Notes: generated by a model from the sequence alone, not told the origin. A stretch of DNA of 64,000 bases from Struthidea cinerea (GCA_013397865.1 VZTI01002652.1:4470667-4534666), one strand, 5' to 3'. Positions 1 to 13,571 are shown, counted from the first letter of the stretch. Program-made: numbers and translations.

Positions 1-3000
1 TCTCAGCACATCTCAGAAAGAGGAGATGAAGAGAGGCATTACTTCTGAAGTACACTTGCTGTTACAATTTCCTTATAGTCAATAAGGTAAAAGTGACTAT
101 CTCTGTTCACATCACCTTCCTGCTGGCTTGGTGGCTGTGATTGCTCCAATGGTAAGAGTAAAAATATTCCTGTTCTGGGAAAGTGGCGCATTACCTACTT
201 CATTGTTTAAGAACGTGCTCAGTGATGCCACAGCGCTTCTTTTGGTGCACACTGTTAGCTCCTACCTCATTCGAGTTACACAGACATTTTCAGCACTGTG
301 AGCATGTGCTGTCACTCAGCTCAGGGCCCCTTTTCTCCCCTCATGCCACCACATTTGCACGACTGGTTTGTGCAGGAGAACTGGTGTTAGCTGTCCCTGT
401 GTGACACCGTGTGACCAGGTGTGCAGACACGTGCCTCTCAAACTCTGTCTTTTTGTGTGTTTGCCTTTGGCCAGGGCTGGCAGATGCAGCGAATTGTACA
501 GAAACGGTAGAGCTGTGCTGAGTCTGGGGCCCTGTTGTGCCAGTCTCTACAGAGGAAGGGTAGCAGGTATCTGCTCCCCATGAGTTTGAGACTAAACTGT
601 AGGGGAACTAAGGCACAGGACATCAGAGTAACCACCTGAGCAAACTGAGACCTGACTTTTGCCCACCTGGGCTCAGACTGCCAATGCGAGAGGGGCAACC
701 CACCCTTCGTGGCAAAGGGTAGCAAAAACCTTGCAGGCAGAAGCGACACTTCAATTTTTCCTGAGCTCAAAAGACAGTGAACGCAAGTTCAGTGCACTTG
801 CACAAACTTGGATGTTTGCTGTGGCTAATTAGTAACCTCGCACAGCCCCAAGGTCAGGCATTCGCTGCTGCATGGCCGAGCACGCATGCACAGGCAGTGG
901 AAGGTCCCTGCGGATTGGGCACATCGTGCTGGGCACATGTGACAGCAGGCTGACAACAGGTACTTCTCCAGGCACTACAGACCATTGCCAGATTCTCCTG
1001 GCAATCTCTGGAAAACAAAAGACACCTCTGACTTTGTTCACTAAAACCCAGCACAAATCCCAACAATATCAATGCTCCTGTCTTACAGGCACACGAAGAG
1101 CTTTTAGGGACAGAAATTAATGACAAGACAAAGTAGTGGCTGGTAGAGAAATCCAAGGGGAGGAGGAAAGCAGTGGGAAAGACAACGTGGTCTGGACAGC
1201 AGTCTGTCACTGCCAAAGGCACTATGCAGTGACAGGCCAGGCTTAACTGCAGAACAGGATGGGGCTGCTGCTCACAGGGCACAAATTGACAATAGTTCTA
1301 TCAAGCAAGTCATGATCTCCTGAATTCTGCCCTTTGCTCAGCAGTCCGTGAAGGCAGAAGATGATGATCAAAAGAACTTAAAGTGATTCCATTAAGACTT
1401 TAACACCTAAAAATAAAATTATAACATCAAAAATAAAATGTGCATATGTCCCAGCACTTTTTATCTAGATGATATTAATGCTCTAAACTGAAAATACTCA
1501 AACATACAATTTTGATGATCTAAACCCTCTGTTAATCATTTCTGAGAGAATTGTATGCTTGCTAGACTACAGAGTTTATTATTTCCCTATTTTCATAAAT
1601 AATGCAGCATCAAGCTCTCATTAACAATTTTTCATGGTTTTATCTGCACTTTTTCTGTCAGGATAAACAATGACTTGAATACAAGTCAGCATTTAGAAGT
1701 TTTTCTCAGTGTGCTGGAAACAGAAGATTGCTGTGTGTTACTATGACAGTGAAATGGGTTGTTTATATTTGATTTCTGTGTGATGCTCCCAATGATAGTT
1801 TATGCTTCACAAATCCGAATGTGCATTGGAACTCAGAATGTGTATTTTATATTTTTCTTCTGAATAGTAAAACCTCAAATAACTTTTGATTTGAAATATT
1901 GGCTCAGTTGTGCTGACAGATGAATTAATAACAGTGGGAGCATATGGAGTGAAATAGAAATTATGGAAGTGCAGGCAAGATCTTACTGCCGGGCTTTCAG
2001 TTTGTCAGTTACCTTTGGAGCTCCATCCCAAATGATCTGTAGGTTACTTTTGCCAATAGTACTTGCTACACTCTCATAGCAACCATACGTAACAAGCTTA
2101 TTTTTCCGTGCTCATCTGTAATTGTGGTTTTGTATCAACAAAAATACCCTCTTTTGCTCAGGAGGTATCTGTGAGCAGTGGTCTCTCCACAGGAAGGAGG
2201 AAGGATCAAAGGTGGTGGCTGCAAGGGACTGAGAAGGAAAGTATTCTTGTGGTTTTTAAGACTGGATGGATGCTGAAAGACATCACACTGCCCTGAAGCT
2301 GGTGAGTGGTAGAGAAACGCCCTGGGAGGTGTTAGGGCCTGCTCCTTTCCTTCTGATGGCAGAACAGCAAGCTCCTTCACGTAACCAGCTCCCCCACCTG
2401 CAGAGAAGCAGCAGCTTCCTAAACCTGCTGAATCCCAGGTTCCCTGGGAATGGCTGTGTGGCCTGGCACCTGCAGCTCAGAATGAGGTGTTGCTGAGCAC
2501 CAGCAACATGCAGGGCTGAGCTAGACATGAAAAATGAATGCTTTTGAGGTAATAACACTTTAAAACTTTATGTTGGGTTGCTTAAAGAACGACAAAAACC
2601 TGAAAGTTTTCAAAGCCATGCCACAGATGGAGATGACAAACCTTAGTTCTCCTATGGACTGAACACAGGCACTGTGTATGTGAGTTAATGCCCTTCTGCA
2701 GCTCCTTTCTCACTTGTGTTACTCCAGGATAAAACATATTGGCTCATATCCAGAAAGAGGGAAAGGCCTAATAAAAATCCTCAATTACTTTATTTATTTA
2801 ATTACACTTTATTGCCTATTTCAAAATCAAAAGCTTTTTGATTTGTGTTCACCATGTTTTGAACTTAGGCCTAGTACGTGGGATAACCTTTGCACTCAGA
2901 ATTACAAATCAGCAACTATTTCTACTGCTGCTTGTTTTCCTGTGCAAGTCTTTTGATAGTGAAGGGCACCTCCTGTGCTGACAGCTTTGTGGCAGATGGA

Positions 3001-3640
3001 TCCCACCACCTGCATGCATCTGTGGAAACAGAATCCACATGGGTCCCTACAAGCACACCTTGCTGCTTGTGCTGCTGGAGGGAACAGCAGTAGAGGGAAA
3101 AGCTGCCAGCCCCAGCCAAGCTGACTTCTATGGTCTCTGCTGTGAGTGTGAGAGCTGCCACTGATCTCGCTGTCTTCTCCTGGCTGGTTGCTCTGGGAAA
3201 GTGGCTTCAGACCCTCAGGTCAGAGGTGCCCCCCCCCGCAGTGTCACAGAGCACAGGAATTTTCAGCTGGAAGCACAACAGGTATGGAAAGGCTGCAGAT
3301 CACACAATAAGCCAAGTAACAACAAAATTTGCCACCAAAGAGCATTCAGACTGCAAATGAATTCGCACCTCTCATTTGTTGCTGAGAGCCGATGAAAACA
3401 AGCATCAACCCCTCTCTCTCCACAGGGGCAGCAGGCAGGCAGCAGTGCTGCCATCCCTGCCAGAAAGCTGTAAATGCCTCCTCTGAGAAACTTCATCTTC
3501 TGCCTCATCTGCTCTGACTCTGCCCTACGGATTACAAAGGATGGTTTCTCAGAAGCCGCAAAATCAGGAGGGGCACGCAAAAACTTGCGTGAAACCCCAC
3601 TATACTTTCCCATGAGTGGTGGAGCAGCCACAGGGCTCAG
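1..3640. other. Downstream intergenic sequence, no gene seen
   Basis: Unique-looking sequence with no supported exon. The part from about 1360 to 1960 is strongly AT-rich and free of obvious repeats. Short frames near 2.1-3.4 kb on both strands overlap and resemble no family I know. Confidence 0.6.
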
Positions 3641-3649
3641 CGAGAGCAG

Positions 3650-4110
3650 GGTAGGGGCTTTGTGTCATCCTTCAACTGCTACGGACGGCCTTTGCCAGTT
3701 CCCAGCTCCTCACCCTCTGTCCCCAGAGAAGCAGTGCACGGGTTTTGCGGGAGTACGAATTCAGAGCCTTAAGGTGGCAGCACCAGACAGTCCTCAGGGC
3801 CGGCCAGGAGGACGGCAAGGACAGAACCACCGAGGGCTGGGAGGCGGCAGCGATTGAGGAGTGGGCAGGTGAGCAGGGAGGCAGAGGGGGGTGCGGGAAG
3901 CTCGGGGCTGTGAGAAGGAAAGGTGAACTTCACACCCAACAGGCCAGGGTGGATTTTGCACCGCACAGGATTAGGGGAGGGGGGCTGGGACCTGCGGTTT
4001 CTACACAAGGCTGAGATGGTTCACCGGCCTGAGGGGCGCCCATGCCGGCAGGGATGGAAAGCCACCGCCTCCTGACATGCTCCGTGATGTGTGCATGGCC
4101 TGGGGCTTCG
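3650..4110. promoter_or_regulatory. CpG-richer patch, possible regulatory element
   Basis: This 460-bp patch has clearly more CpG and GC than its surroundings (for example ggccggccagg, gaggcggcagcgattg, ggggcgcccatgccgg). On the plus strand it contains a donor-like GGGCAG then GTGAGC near 3865-3875, so it could be a first exon and promoter of an unannotated transcript or an old CpG island. No TATA box or start codon context is convincing. Confidence 0.25.
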
Positions 4111-4645
4111 CTCCTGCTTCCCTCAAGCAGGCTAGGCTTGGCTGGAGTCAGGATGAAGACCTCTGGTCTTCACCTGAACGTCAGGTTTGCGGAAAAGTAG
4201 TAAAAAAGCAAGCAGGGAACTAGCAGGGAATCCCAATTAGAAGAAGCAAAGCTTTGAAGACTCTAGTCTTTGAGGCTCTGGTAGCTCTTTTCCAAAGACT
4301 TCAGAATGCAGGCAGTGATCTACACTCCCCTGTCCTGCTGGCTGCAGAGGGAGGGATTGAGGCACAGCTCCCTGCAGGAACTGGATCCAGAATAAACACC
4401 CATTGCTTCCCCAACTCCCCAGGCTACTCTGGACAGCTGCACCAAAGCCCTGCAGGTGTGCTGGTTTTCGGGATTAAAACCACTGCTAAATATTTTCAGG
4501 GATTCATGCAGCCTGACTGTCCTAACGTGCCATACCACCATTAACTGCTGATTTTATAGGCAGGGCGGAATCAGATTCTTCTCCAAATGGTGCAGCAACA
4601 GGGCAAGAAGCAAGTCACAAGCTGCACCTATCAGAACTGTGACTA

Positions 4646-4858
4646 GATACAAAGAAGAATTGCCGCTCCAAGAGAACAGCTTAACACAGGAATGGGGTCC
4701 CAGAGATGGTGTGGAGTCTCCACCCTGAAGGTATTCAAAACTTGACCGTCCAAAGCATTGAAAAGCCTGGTATAGTTCTGAGGCTGACCTTCACAAAGCC
4801 ATCAGGTTGGACCAGAAACCTTGAGAGGTGCCTTCCAGTCTGTTCCATAACAGGATTT
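4646..4858 (+). mobile_element. Decayed CR1 LINE 3' fragment
   Basis: This is a diverged piece of the CR1 end. Recognisable blocks are gtgtggagtctccaccctgaa, ggtattcaaaacttgaccgt, ggttggaccagaaaccttga and ggtgccttccagtctgttcc, in the order of the CR1 3' UTR. The final octamer tail is no longer clear. It lies downstream of TCF20 on the opposite strand. Confidence 0.72.
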
Positions 4859-5081
4859 CCAGAGAACTTTAAAACAGGAATGTGGATGACAAGTAAAAAT
4901 TTCATGTGTGTCCTTTTTGTAATTGTCACAGCTGCTAGATGGGATTCCTGATCACAGACACAATTTGAATTCTTTGATCTAGAGCAGGTATACCTTTGCA
5001 AACAGTGCAAAAGATTCCTCCAGTTTTGGAAAAGAAAAAAACAAAGTTTTAAGAATCTGGAATAGATTTTTCTGATTCTAT

Positions 5082-5117
5082 AAAAAAAAAAAAAAAAAAA
5101 AAAGAGAGAGAGAGAGG
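5082..5117. repeat. A22 followed by GA repeat
   Basis: 22 A residues run directly into about seven GA units. The preceding tctgattctat resembles a CR1 tail, so the tract may have grown from the end of an otherwise decayed retroelement. Confidence 0.85.
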
Positions 5118-8100
5118 CAGAATTTCAGGACTGCAGACCTGACTGGATGATGAGGACATTTGATAGGCCAAGAATCCAACTGGAGAAGTTGCTGGAGTGT
5201 AACAGCACTGCAATAGACACTGAATACCAAGGCAGTAACCTCTGCATGAGCCTGGAGATGCTGGGGCATTCTGTGCTGCCTGGGGGACAGAGAGCAGCTA
5301 CAGATACCCTTGATCCCATGTCAGGGTGAGAGGGAGGGCTCCTGCTTGGGCTACAACTCCAAAATAGAACTGCCAAGTTACACCAGAACAAATTATGACT
5401 AACAGGTTGAGTTACCTACAAGCAACACAGACATGCAATATCCGGATGACCTGTAAGTAATGTGAAAGATGGAGAAATGCAATGACAGTCTTACAGATGC
5501 CCACAATCAATGGAAAAGAGAATGGAAGCGTCTCCACCTGTTCACACTGTTACAAACCCTCATGTGCTCTTTGAGTCAGAGTGCCACAAACCTTTTCAGA
5601 ATGACTGGAGATACTTGTCTGCTCTGACAATTGCAACAGGCTGCAGCAGAAATCAAGCTCAAACACTTGCTGTCAGTTGAGGCAGAAGTGAAAACAAAGT
5701 GGAAATACAGGAGTTGCCGTGTTGTGTGCCTGTGAGAAGCTCATTTCAAGGATGAGCACTTCGGAAATTGCGGCCTGAAGGTACAAAGCCTGCTTACTCC
5801 ATGGAAGGGTTTTTTTGTTTCATGTACACTGCCTGTTTGTGAGACAGAGGCACAGAGCCTTGTGGGACACTTTGAATTGTGACATTTTAGTTGCTGAAGT
5901 GCCCCCTGAACTCGTGACAGACCTTAGCTGTAGTTTTTACCGCTCTCACCCAACATCATGCAAGCTGGTCAATGAACATTTTTTCTCCACTATTGAACCC
6001 TTGTACTCATGAGTATTACTCATCGAGTGTTAGTCATTTCCAGACATATGTATAGACTTACAAATCAAAAAGGTAAGTACATATGTTCTTAAAAACCACA
6101 AATTGGTATATCCTTAATGCACCTAGTGAAGAAAAGGGGAGGCCAAGGGGCTGTGGCAAACAGACACGAAAAGGCTGTTCAGGCAAGTCCCAGACTTTCC
6201 TGCCTCTTGCATTGTAAGGAACAAGAAGTTAAGAAGTTATTCCACCAGGCCCTGCATTGCACACTTAGCTGCAGACTGGGAAAGGTTGTTTAGGTTTTTG
6301 ATCAACTACTCCTGAAGTCCAAGTAACTCCAATAAATGCTAAAAATAAGGGGCAAATCTCACTGTCTCTCAGCAGCAATGGTAAATAAAGAAAAAAATGG
6401 CTGCACAGACTTCGGGTGTGTCTCAAGCAGCTCCTTCAAAGAGGTCAAATGAAATCCTAGAAAATGAACATCAGCTGTTGTGTTCCAGTTTCTGTGGCAC
6501 GCTACTGACTGGAGGTAGAAAACCAAGATGAGGCATCTATGAAGAGGGACCAACCAACCCTGGTGACTTCACCAACACTCCCCCTGGAAGCACAACAGAG
6601 ACTATCCCGTATTTGGAACAACCATTTGTATGCAAAAAGGGTTTTTTACATTAAAGGGTGGATTTCAGGGCCTGTTGCTGTGTAGTCTAATAAATGGCAG
6701 AGAATGGATTTGGTATGGTACGTACCTGGCCTGTTCTTCCAGACCTCACACACATGCAGCTGCCCACAGAAAAGGTCATCAGCAATAGCCACCTCCACCA
6801 GTGAGGCCCTCAAGTGCCTCTCCAATGGTCTCACATCTCCTCTCATGCCATAGCATCCCCTAGAAGGAACCTCAGGAAAAAACCTTCCCCAACTTCTACT
6901 GACCTGTTATTTCTCCATGACTCTTTCACATGATTAGGCCACTTGTAAAAGGTTTTCTCACCTCTCCTTATTTTCAAGAGGACCTTTGGATCATAAAACA
7001 GCAGTGCTCAGCTCAGGGGTGAATCCATCCAATGTGGGTGGTGGGCAGTGTTTGAGGCCAATGAGCCATGCTCCAAAGCAGAATTTGTCCCAGTTACTGG
7101 CAGTTGTACAGTCCCTCTTGCTCATTAGTGTTCCTACTACTAAGCTGTGCATCTTCTAACCCAATAATCTTCTAGACTGCAACAACTCTGCGCAGTTAAA
7201 AAGATGCACCTTCTTTCCCTCTTCTGAAGCAGCAGACCACAAACTTGATGTCTGCTAAGTCCATCTTTCACATTTGTCATAAGGAATTTGTGCACTTCGG
7301 CTGCAACAGCATCTTTTCCAAGTCTTTTGTATTCCTGTGGCAACACGATGCTGCTGCTTTTAGTAAAAATGAGTGGTGCAGCTGGAGTCGGCCATGAGGA
7401 CTGCAACCCTCAATGTCCTCTTTAAGGCTGCAAATGCCCACTTCCATCTCACAGCTCTGGAAACTGTTTCTTCTCCTGGCACATTTTCCTGTCATGTAAA
7501 GCCAAGACTGTTTCCCACTTGGAGCAGAATCAAACACAACCCTGGAAATCTGCTTAGACACTACAAAACTGGGCCGTTCTGTATGGCTTCCACTTTTGGT
7601 AGCTGGAAAAGTCTCCATCAGCAGTATTACAGAAGCCTGGCTTATTTTCTTGCAGAGTGCAGCTCTTTGGTTTCATTCCCAAATGGGCACTTGTATTTTT
7701 GCCACCTATCACCTGTACAGGTAGTGATTTCTCCTCAGAAGTTTCAGCCACAGCAGGACACCAGGTGAACAGAGAGACTGCAACATCCACTTTATACAGT
7801 GACCTTCTCATCCTGGTTTCCAAAGCAGCAAAGTATTACAAAACCCAGGAATTTTACGTCCTTGTTCTCCTTATACACACAGTGCTTTCTTGCCTTTTTG
7901 AAATCCACTGCCACCTGCCAATTCTGAATTTCACAGTAGAACACTAAACAGTAATTTGTCCACTTTTCTGCATTTCTTCTGACTACCGCGAGATCTGTCT
8001 TATATACAAGGTACTTCAAGGTGATAAAAAAAGTGCACAAGAAGTAGATATTGTTATGCCCCATAATTCAGGTTGTTGTAATTCCAACAGCCTCCAAAGT

Positions 8101-11100
8101 AATGTCCTCAAAATAATTTACAATTTGTAAGACTCTAATAATTCCATTTGTCTTCTGAGAGGAAACCCAGTTCAGGTGGGCAAGAACTTGGGTGAAAACC
8201 CAGTGAAGTTTATGTCATACAAATGCTGTGCAGTGTACAGACTTCCATTTTTTAATAAAACCATGAAAAGTGGTGACATTTCTTTGATGAACTGCTGTCA
8301 GCTCATAAAACTCTTGCTCTACAATGCAGATTTATCGTTACACCACCATTTTTATTTTTAGTGGAAGTGCCTCCCAGCTCTTTCCCCAACAATTTCTCTG
8401 CCATTCTTTGCTGCTCCTCACTAAAAGATGTGGCACTGAAAATAAGCAATCTCAATAAAACTCAGAAAACCATTGCCATGCTGTATCTCAAAGCCAGGGA
8501 GCACCGACCTCCAAACCTACTGTGAACTCCAAGTTTGGCTGTCAGCAGGGGTAGCTCCAACCCAAAGGCCCCTCATGTGATACAGGTGGTATTTGCAGGT
8601 AACCTGGCTATGCTCACGTTCAGCAGCACGTGCAAGCAGGTTTTATCACGCAGACATCAGTCTGACTCCTGATCCCCAGCTAGAGTGGAACATTTCTTTC
8701 ACAGGGAGTTTGCTATGAGCTAGAAGACTATTCTTCTTTTTCAAATTATTTGGATAGGAGGTAAGTCTCTCTGGGGCTGCTAGGAAATATCAGCATTTCT
8801 AAAGATGGCCAGGCAAGGTCAAAACCTTGAAACTGCAGTGTTAAAACTGAGTTAAGCAATAAATTGCAAGAAACCTCTGGAGGATGAAGAGGGGAGAGAA
8901 GCAATCTCAGCTCTCGGTATTGCCCTGTGGAAGAAGCCAGCAAACAAGCAATACTTTCCTTCCAGTTCAGGCTCCCTTCTGTAAACACACTAACTAGGAC
9001 ATGGGTTCCACTTAAGAAATTAAATCCTACGAAAAGATTCTGTAAGCAGCACCCTCTTCACTTTCCAACTAGATGACAGAGCAAACCTTTTGGATCCCAC
9101 CAGAAGTACAGACAGAGCAAACAATTAAACAACTGCACATAGGGACAATGACAGCAACTATTTCACTGACCTTTGCACTCTTAAGGAAAAACATCATTCT
9201 CTCCTTCAGAGCTTTACATAATAATTTCTGGCTGAATAGCACAGGTCAGGTGGGGAGCTCATGGTGCACGGTATCCCTATGGAGCCAATTTTTCAGTGAT
9301 GTGCATCAGTCAAGCTCTCTTTGGCCTGTAGCTATGCCAGGAGAAAGTACCAGAGTGTTACCGGTCTCCCACAATTTTCTAATAATTACTTTTGTCCTCT
9401 ACCTTTATTGACCAAATTCTCTGACTCATAATATACTGCTGGAGTTCCATCTTAAAAGAAACCCAAAACCCCAAAAAACTAAGCCCAAACCTAAACATGT
9501 TTTTTTGATTTCATAGCCAAACAAGAATCTTGTCTTGTTTCACAACAGGGATTTCTAACCCAAAGCTAAGATTGCAACTACTCTTTCAGCATCTCCTAGC
9601 AAAGTCAGTAAAACCACATCTTTGTGTTTTCTAGATCTGTAACTGAACCTGGACTACCTGTACTCTGTTCTTTTTCACGTAAGTTTTAATAATTTTTTAA
9701 AAATTCCAGAGCAGTGGTGAATTATTCATCCTCAACCATCTAGATATCCTGTTCCACTTCCAAAAGTATGATACTTACACTTAATTTTCTACATTTTGAG
9801 ATAGAGGACTGCTTCTTTCAGTCATCCTGGTAAGTCAGGGACTAGATCAGACAAACCAATGCTGTGTCCCTCTACCGAGTATTTCTACCATGTCCAGGAC
9901 ACCCACTGCACTCAGGACAGCACAGGTAATTCCTGACGTAATAACACAGTTAATAGGCATGATAATTTAGAAAGTTTATATCCAAGTCAGCCCCCAAATG
10001 TTCCCCCTGTAACTGTGCCAGTTGAAGGTATTATCTTTCCTAACATGTATTTTTATGTACATTACTGCACAGTAAATAGTCAAAATACCAAAGCTGTCAT
10101 TCAGCTGCCCATATCTCAACAAACTTTTGGTTTTTTAAATGCATGTCCCACCAAAAATGTATTTCTTCAGCTTGCCGTTAGCTGCACTCCATGAACTAGA
10201 TGTGCACCATTCTTCAGCAGATGCTGCACCCTGAACCCCAAATGTCTTTTATTTCAATACTATTAAACATCACCAGTTTGTCTTGCTCTAAGCAATTCAA
10301 AAGGTTCAAGAATGTCACAACCCCAAGCAAAATTCCCTCTCATACCTCTCTGGTACAGATTAGTGAGGTTGGCCACTGCCTTCTGCAGTGGCAGCTGAGA
10401 TGGCTTTCTCCTGTGCTGCATGACCCACAGTGGTCTGTGCCTTGGATTTCCAAGCATGGATTTCACATGCAATAAATACACAAAAAATGTATCGATGGGC
10501 AGCTCCTGGTATTGAGATCTGCTCTGTACTTATCCCAGGCCTCCACCAGCTGCAGGATTCCCTTTGTCCTTATCATATCAAACATCCTTAGCATGATGGA
10601 TCCATTGCATATCCTTGATGGGAGAACATCTTTTCTTTTGACCCTGCTCAGCAGCGCTGACTCACGCTGGTTAGCTTGGAAATGCTGCTAAACCATCTCA
10701 TTCAATTGCCAGCACATTGGTGTAAGTCTCTTTCAAGAGCTGCCGATGGGAGTCAGACAGCACGAAGAAACACTTTGAAAATGAGCTGCCTTATCCAAAC
10801 TCGCGTTAGTTCATTCCTCATCCAAACAGGTAATTCCCAAGTGGGTGCCAGGCCACTCGTTCTCATCTATACACAGTCTCTTTTAAGGTTCTGCTGCAGG
10901 TCATTTCTGCTCCACAAATTCTAAATTAGCCAAGACTTCCAAACTTTTTCTTTTTTTCCAGTGTGGGGTATCCACGATGTCAAGCTGTTAAATGCTTTTG
11001 CAGGATGGAGCAGGTAAATGTTTTGTACAACAGCTTTCAAAATCCACTTGGCACTTTGCATTTTCTCAGCCAAAAGAAATTTTTACTTCCAACAGGGTTT

Positions 11101-11691
11101 TACGACTCTTCTGGATCATTTCCAAGTTCTCCCAGGAAGCCATTACACATTGTTTAAATTCCTCCTGGCTCGGTTTTAGAATCACAACAACTCTGGTTTC
11201 TGTAAAGCCTTTACCACCAAGCACAATCCCACTCTACTGGAGAGCACCCTCTCACCTCTGACCACAGCACTGGGAGGGTTAAGCCACAGCTGAGTTGAAG
11301 GATTTTAAGCCTTTCCCACCGAGAAATACTTCCCATGAAATCGACTGCGGTACCATTTCTTTATTTGCCCTACACAACTCCCACTACTTTCCAACCACAG
11401 TGCATGAGGAAGTATTGAATCTCCATACTTGCCACAAGCTCCCACATGGAAAGCCTCCAGGGCTCCCTCCCAGCTACCCAAAAACCTTCTGCCTCTGCTG
11501 TGACACCACCCTGAAGAGCCAAAAGTGAAAGTGTCAAATTCAGCAGTTCCAGCACACACTGTTCTGCTGTCACAGTGCTGCATACAAAGTTGACTCTTCA
11601 CCAACATCAAATCAATGCAAAACCAGTAACTTTTTCTTTTTTTTTTTAGAACAGGTAGAATAGAACAGACACTGTGAAAAAAAGAAACATT

Positions 11692-11697
11692 TTTATT
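11692..11697 (-). terminator. Distal poly(A) signal candidate
   Basis: The minus strand reads AATAAAAATG, then a T-rich stretch, CACAG and GTCTGTTC. It has a cleavage-like CA and a T/G-rich element. Use of it would lengthen the TCF20 3' UTR by about 0.8 kb. Sequence alone cannot say whether it is used. Confidence 0.3.
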
Positions 11698-12508
11698 CAG
11701 TTGAAAAGAAGTCATTTACTCAATCACATTAACTATGCTAAAAATGACTTTTTTCTGACTACACCAGCAGTTAAATATTTTCAGCACCAATTCATGACAC
11801 ATTAGTGACATTTATCACAACAGGTCTATTTCTTAATGTAAAGGACATACTAACTTCAGTAGCTGCTACTGGGAAAGGAGTAAGCAGAAGGCTGCCCTTT
11901 CTTTCCAAATATTTATGAGTGAGAGTAGCAACTTCTAGAAATAAATAACTGCCAAATTATCTCCCAAATCTTTAAATCGATCTTTTAAAAATAGAGTTAA
12001 AATAGATATCTTAATATGAGCTATCATAGATTTTATTTTTATGTGCTGAATACTCCAAAATGTGAGTAGCTGAGCAAGCATCCAGTACATAACTTTTAAA
12101 ATAGTTCTTCCCTCCCCACAATATCAACCCCATTTTTTATCCATGTCATGCTGGTTAGATCCCTATCTCTAGTGACTTCCCAGTAAACACCACGCTGTTT
12201 GATATCTCTAGGATATGCTACCATCCTATGAGTGAAAGAAGTCAGTGACCCGGTGAAATACCACCAACTCACATGAACAGAAAATTCATCCAGTCATTGG
12301 CTCGTTAACTCTGAACATCAAACAAATTCTAAGCTTTAGTTTTTCAAAGCCTTTGTGGTCTTCCTCTTGCTGGGCCAGTTCAGAAGGTCATCACTGAAGG
12401 CAGAACCGATGAAGGCAAAGAAACCAAAAAGCAGCAGATAGTACTGTCTCTGTCCTTTTAAACAAATCAAGTTCGCACAAAACAAAAGGAGACAAGGTTA
12501 AAATGAAG

Positions 12509-12514
12509 TTTATT
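12509..12514 (-). terminator. Poly(A) signal AATAAA, favoured TCF20 end
   Basis: On the minus strand this is AATAAACTTCATTTTAACC, followed within 40 nt by the T/G-rich TTGTCTCCTTTTGTTTTGTG. Hexamer and downstream element together make it the best-looking cleavage site after the last acceptor. Cleavage would fall near 12480-12500. Other AATAAA copies on this strand are at 13275-13280 and 12572-12577 (upstream) and 11692-11697 (downstream). Confidence 0.55.
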
Positions 12515-13556
12515 AGTTTTTTTGGTTTTTTTAAGCTTTTTTTATATAAAACTGTTTGTGAAACAGCTATTTTTATTCCCATGGCAGAGTGACCCCTGAA
12601 AGATGCACTAACCCCTTTCTTAAGGCCTTAACAAGAAAAAAAAATTTTTTTGTTGTTGTTGTTCCTTAAACTCAAATGTTTTAAAATTACATAATTTANT
12701 CTTTGGAAGTTCCACTGCTATCATAGCTGAAGAGGGGAAAAAAAAGAACAAAACAAAAAAGAACAACCCCAAAGAACCATATAGTGTAGTCTGTTACACT
12801 GACATTCCCTCTTCCTTTCTTAGGAAAAGCAAAAACATAAAATAAAAATAGGGCCAAGTGGATTTACCCCAATCAGCCTGAAGATACACTGACTCCACCA
12901 ACATTCAGACTTCCTTTCGTTCCTCAATCTGGCAGGTAAACCAGGTCTTCCTCTCACCTGCCTTCCAAACTGAAGGCAGCTTCTTGGAATGATCTGGGGG
13001 TCACATTGTTGCCACACAGGGCAGATACTCCCTTCCCCTGCGTGGTACAGGTGTTCCCACACCAACGAGGTGTATGGGACCTAGCAAGCAGCAGCCACCT
13101 CTTATTTCATGAGTCTCATGACCCAAGAGTCTGCAGATGTTGGTCAAGCTTACACTGTTAATAGTGTTTCTCAAAAATGGAAACCTCCCTACCCCTCAGA
13201 CACAAGTACTGCCACCCCATCACCTGCAACCATCCAAGCCTTCCTCCCATACCCTACAAACAACTTCTCAGTATTTTATTTGCCATTTAAAATTGAATTT
13301 CATCAGATATTGTGAGAAAGAAACCAAGAGGAACAGAGACAAATCCTGTTTGGAGTACTCCCAGTTTTGCTATTCTTTCCCACAAAATGTTAGGCTCCAC
13401 ATGCCTTGCTTTAATTTTGGATTTAATATTTACTTTAGCTATAGGTTTCTTTTTTAATTTATATGGGGTTTTTAAAATTTTAATCAAAAGCATCAAAAGG
13501 GATATAGCGCACCTTTCATTTAAAACAAAGTCTTTCAAGACTAAAAAATAGATCTT

Positions 13557-13571
13557 TATATATATATATAT
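13557..13571. repeat. TA microsatellite
   Basis: A short run of TA dinucleotides inside the predicted 3' UTR exon of TCF20, beside a pyrimidine-rich stretch (13575-13630). Confidence 0.8.

Larger units (their letters stand above)
4860..12489. other. Intergenic sequence downstream of TCF20
   Basis: Mostly unique AT-rich sequence. It holds an A then GA simple repeat at 5082-5117 and no convincing gene. I looked for exons of a CYP2D-type cytochrome P450, the expected neighbour downstream of TCF20 in vertebrates, and saw no heme-binding or helix-K motif on either strand. Open frames at 6646-6846, 7140-7823 and 10200-11715 have no recognisable homology. Confidence 0.55.

Noticed and set aside
10200..11715. 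Overlapping frames on both strands downstream of TCF20
   Set aside because: I tested the minus-strand reading for a decayed gene. Short plausible stretches occur, but stops interrupt every frame and no family is recognised.
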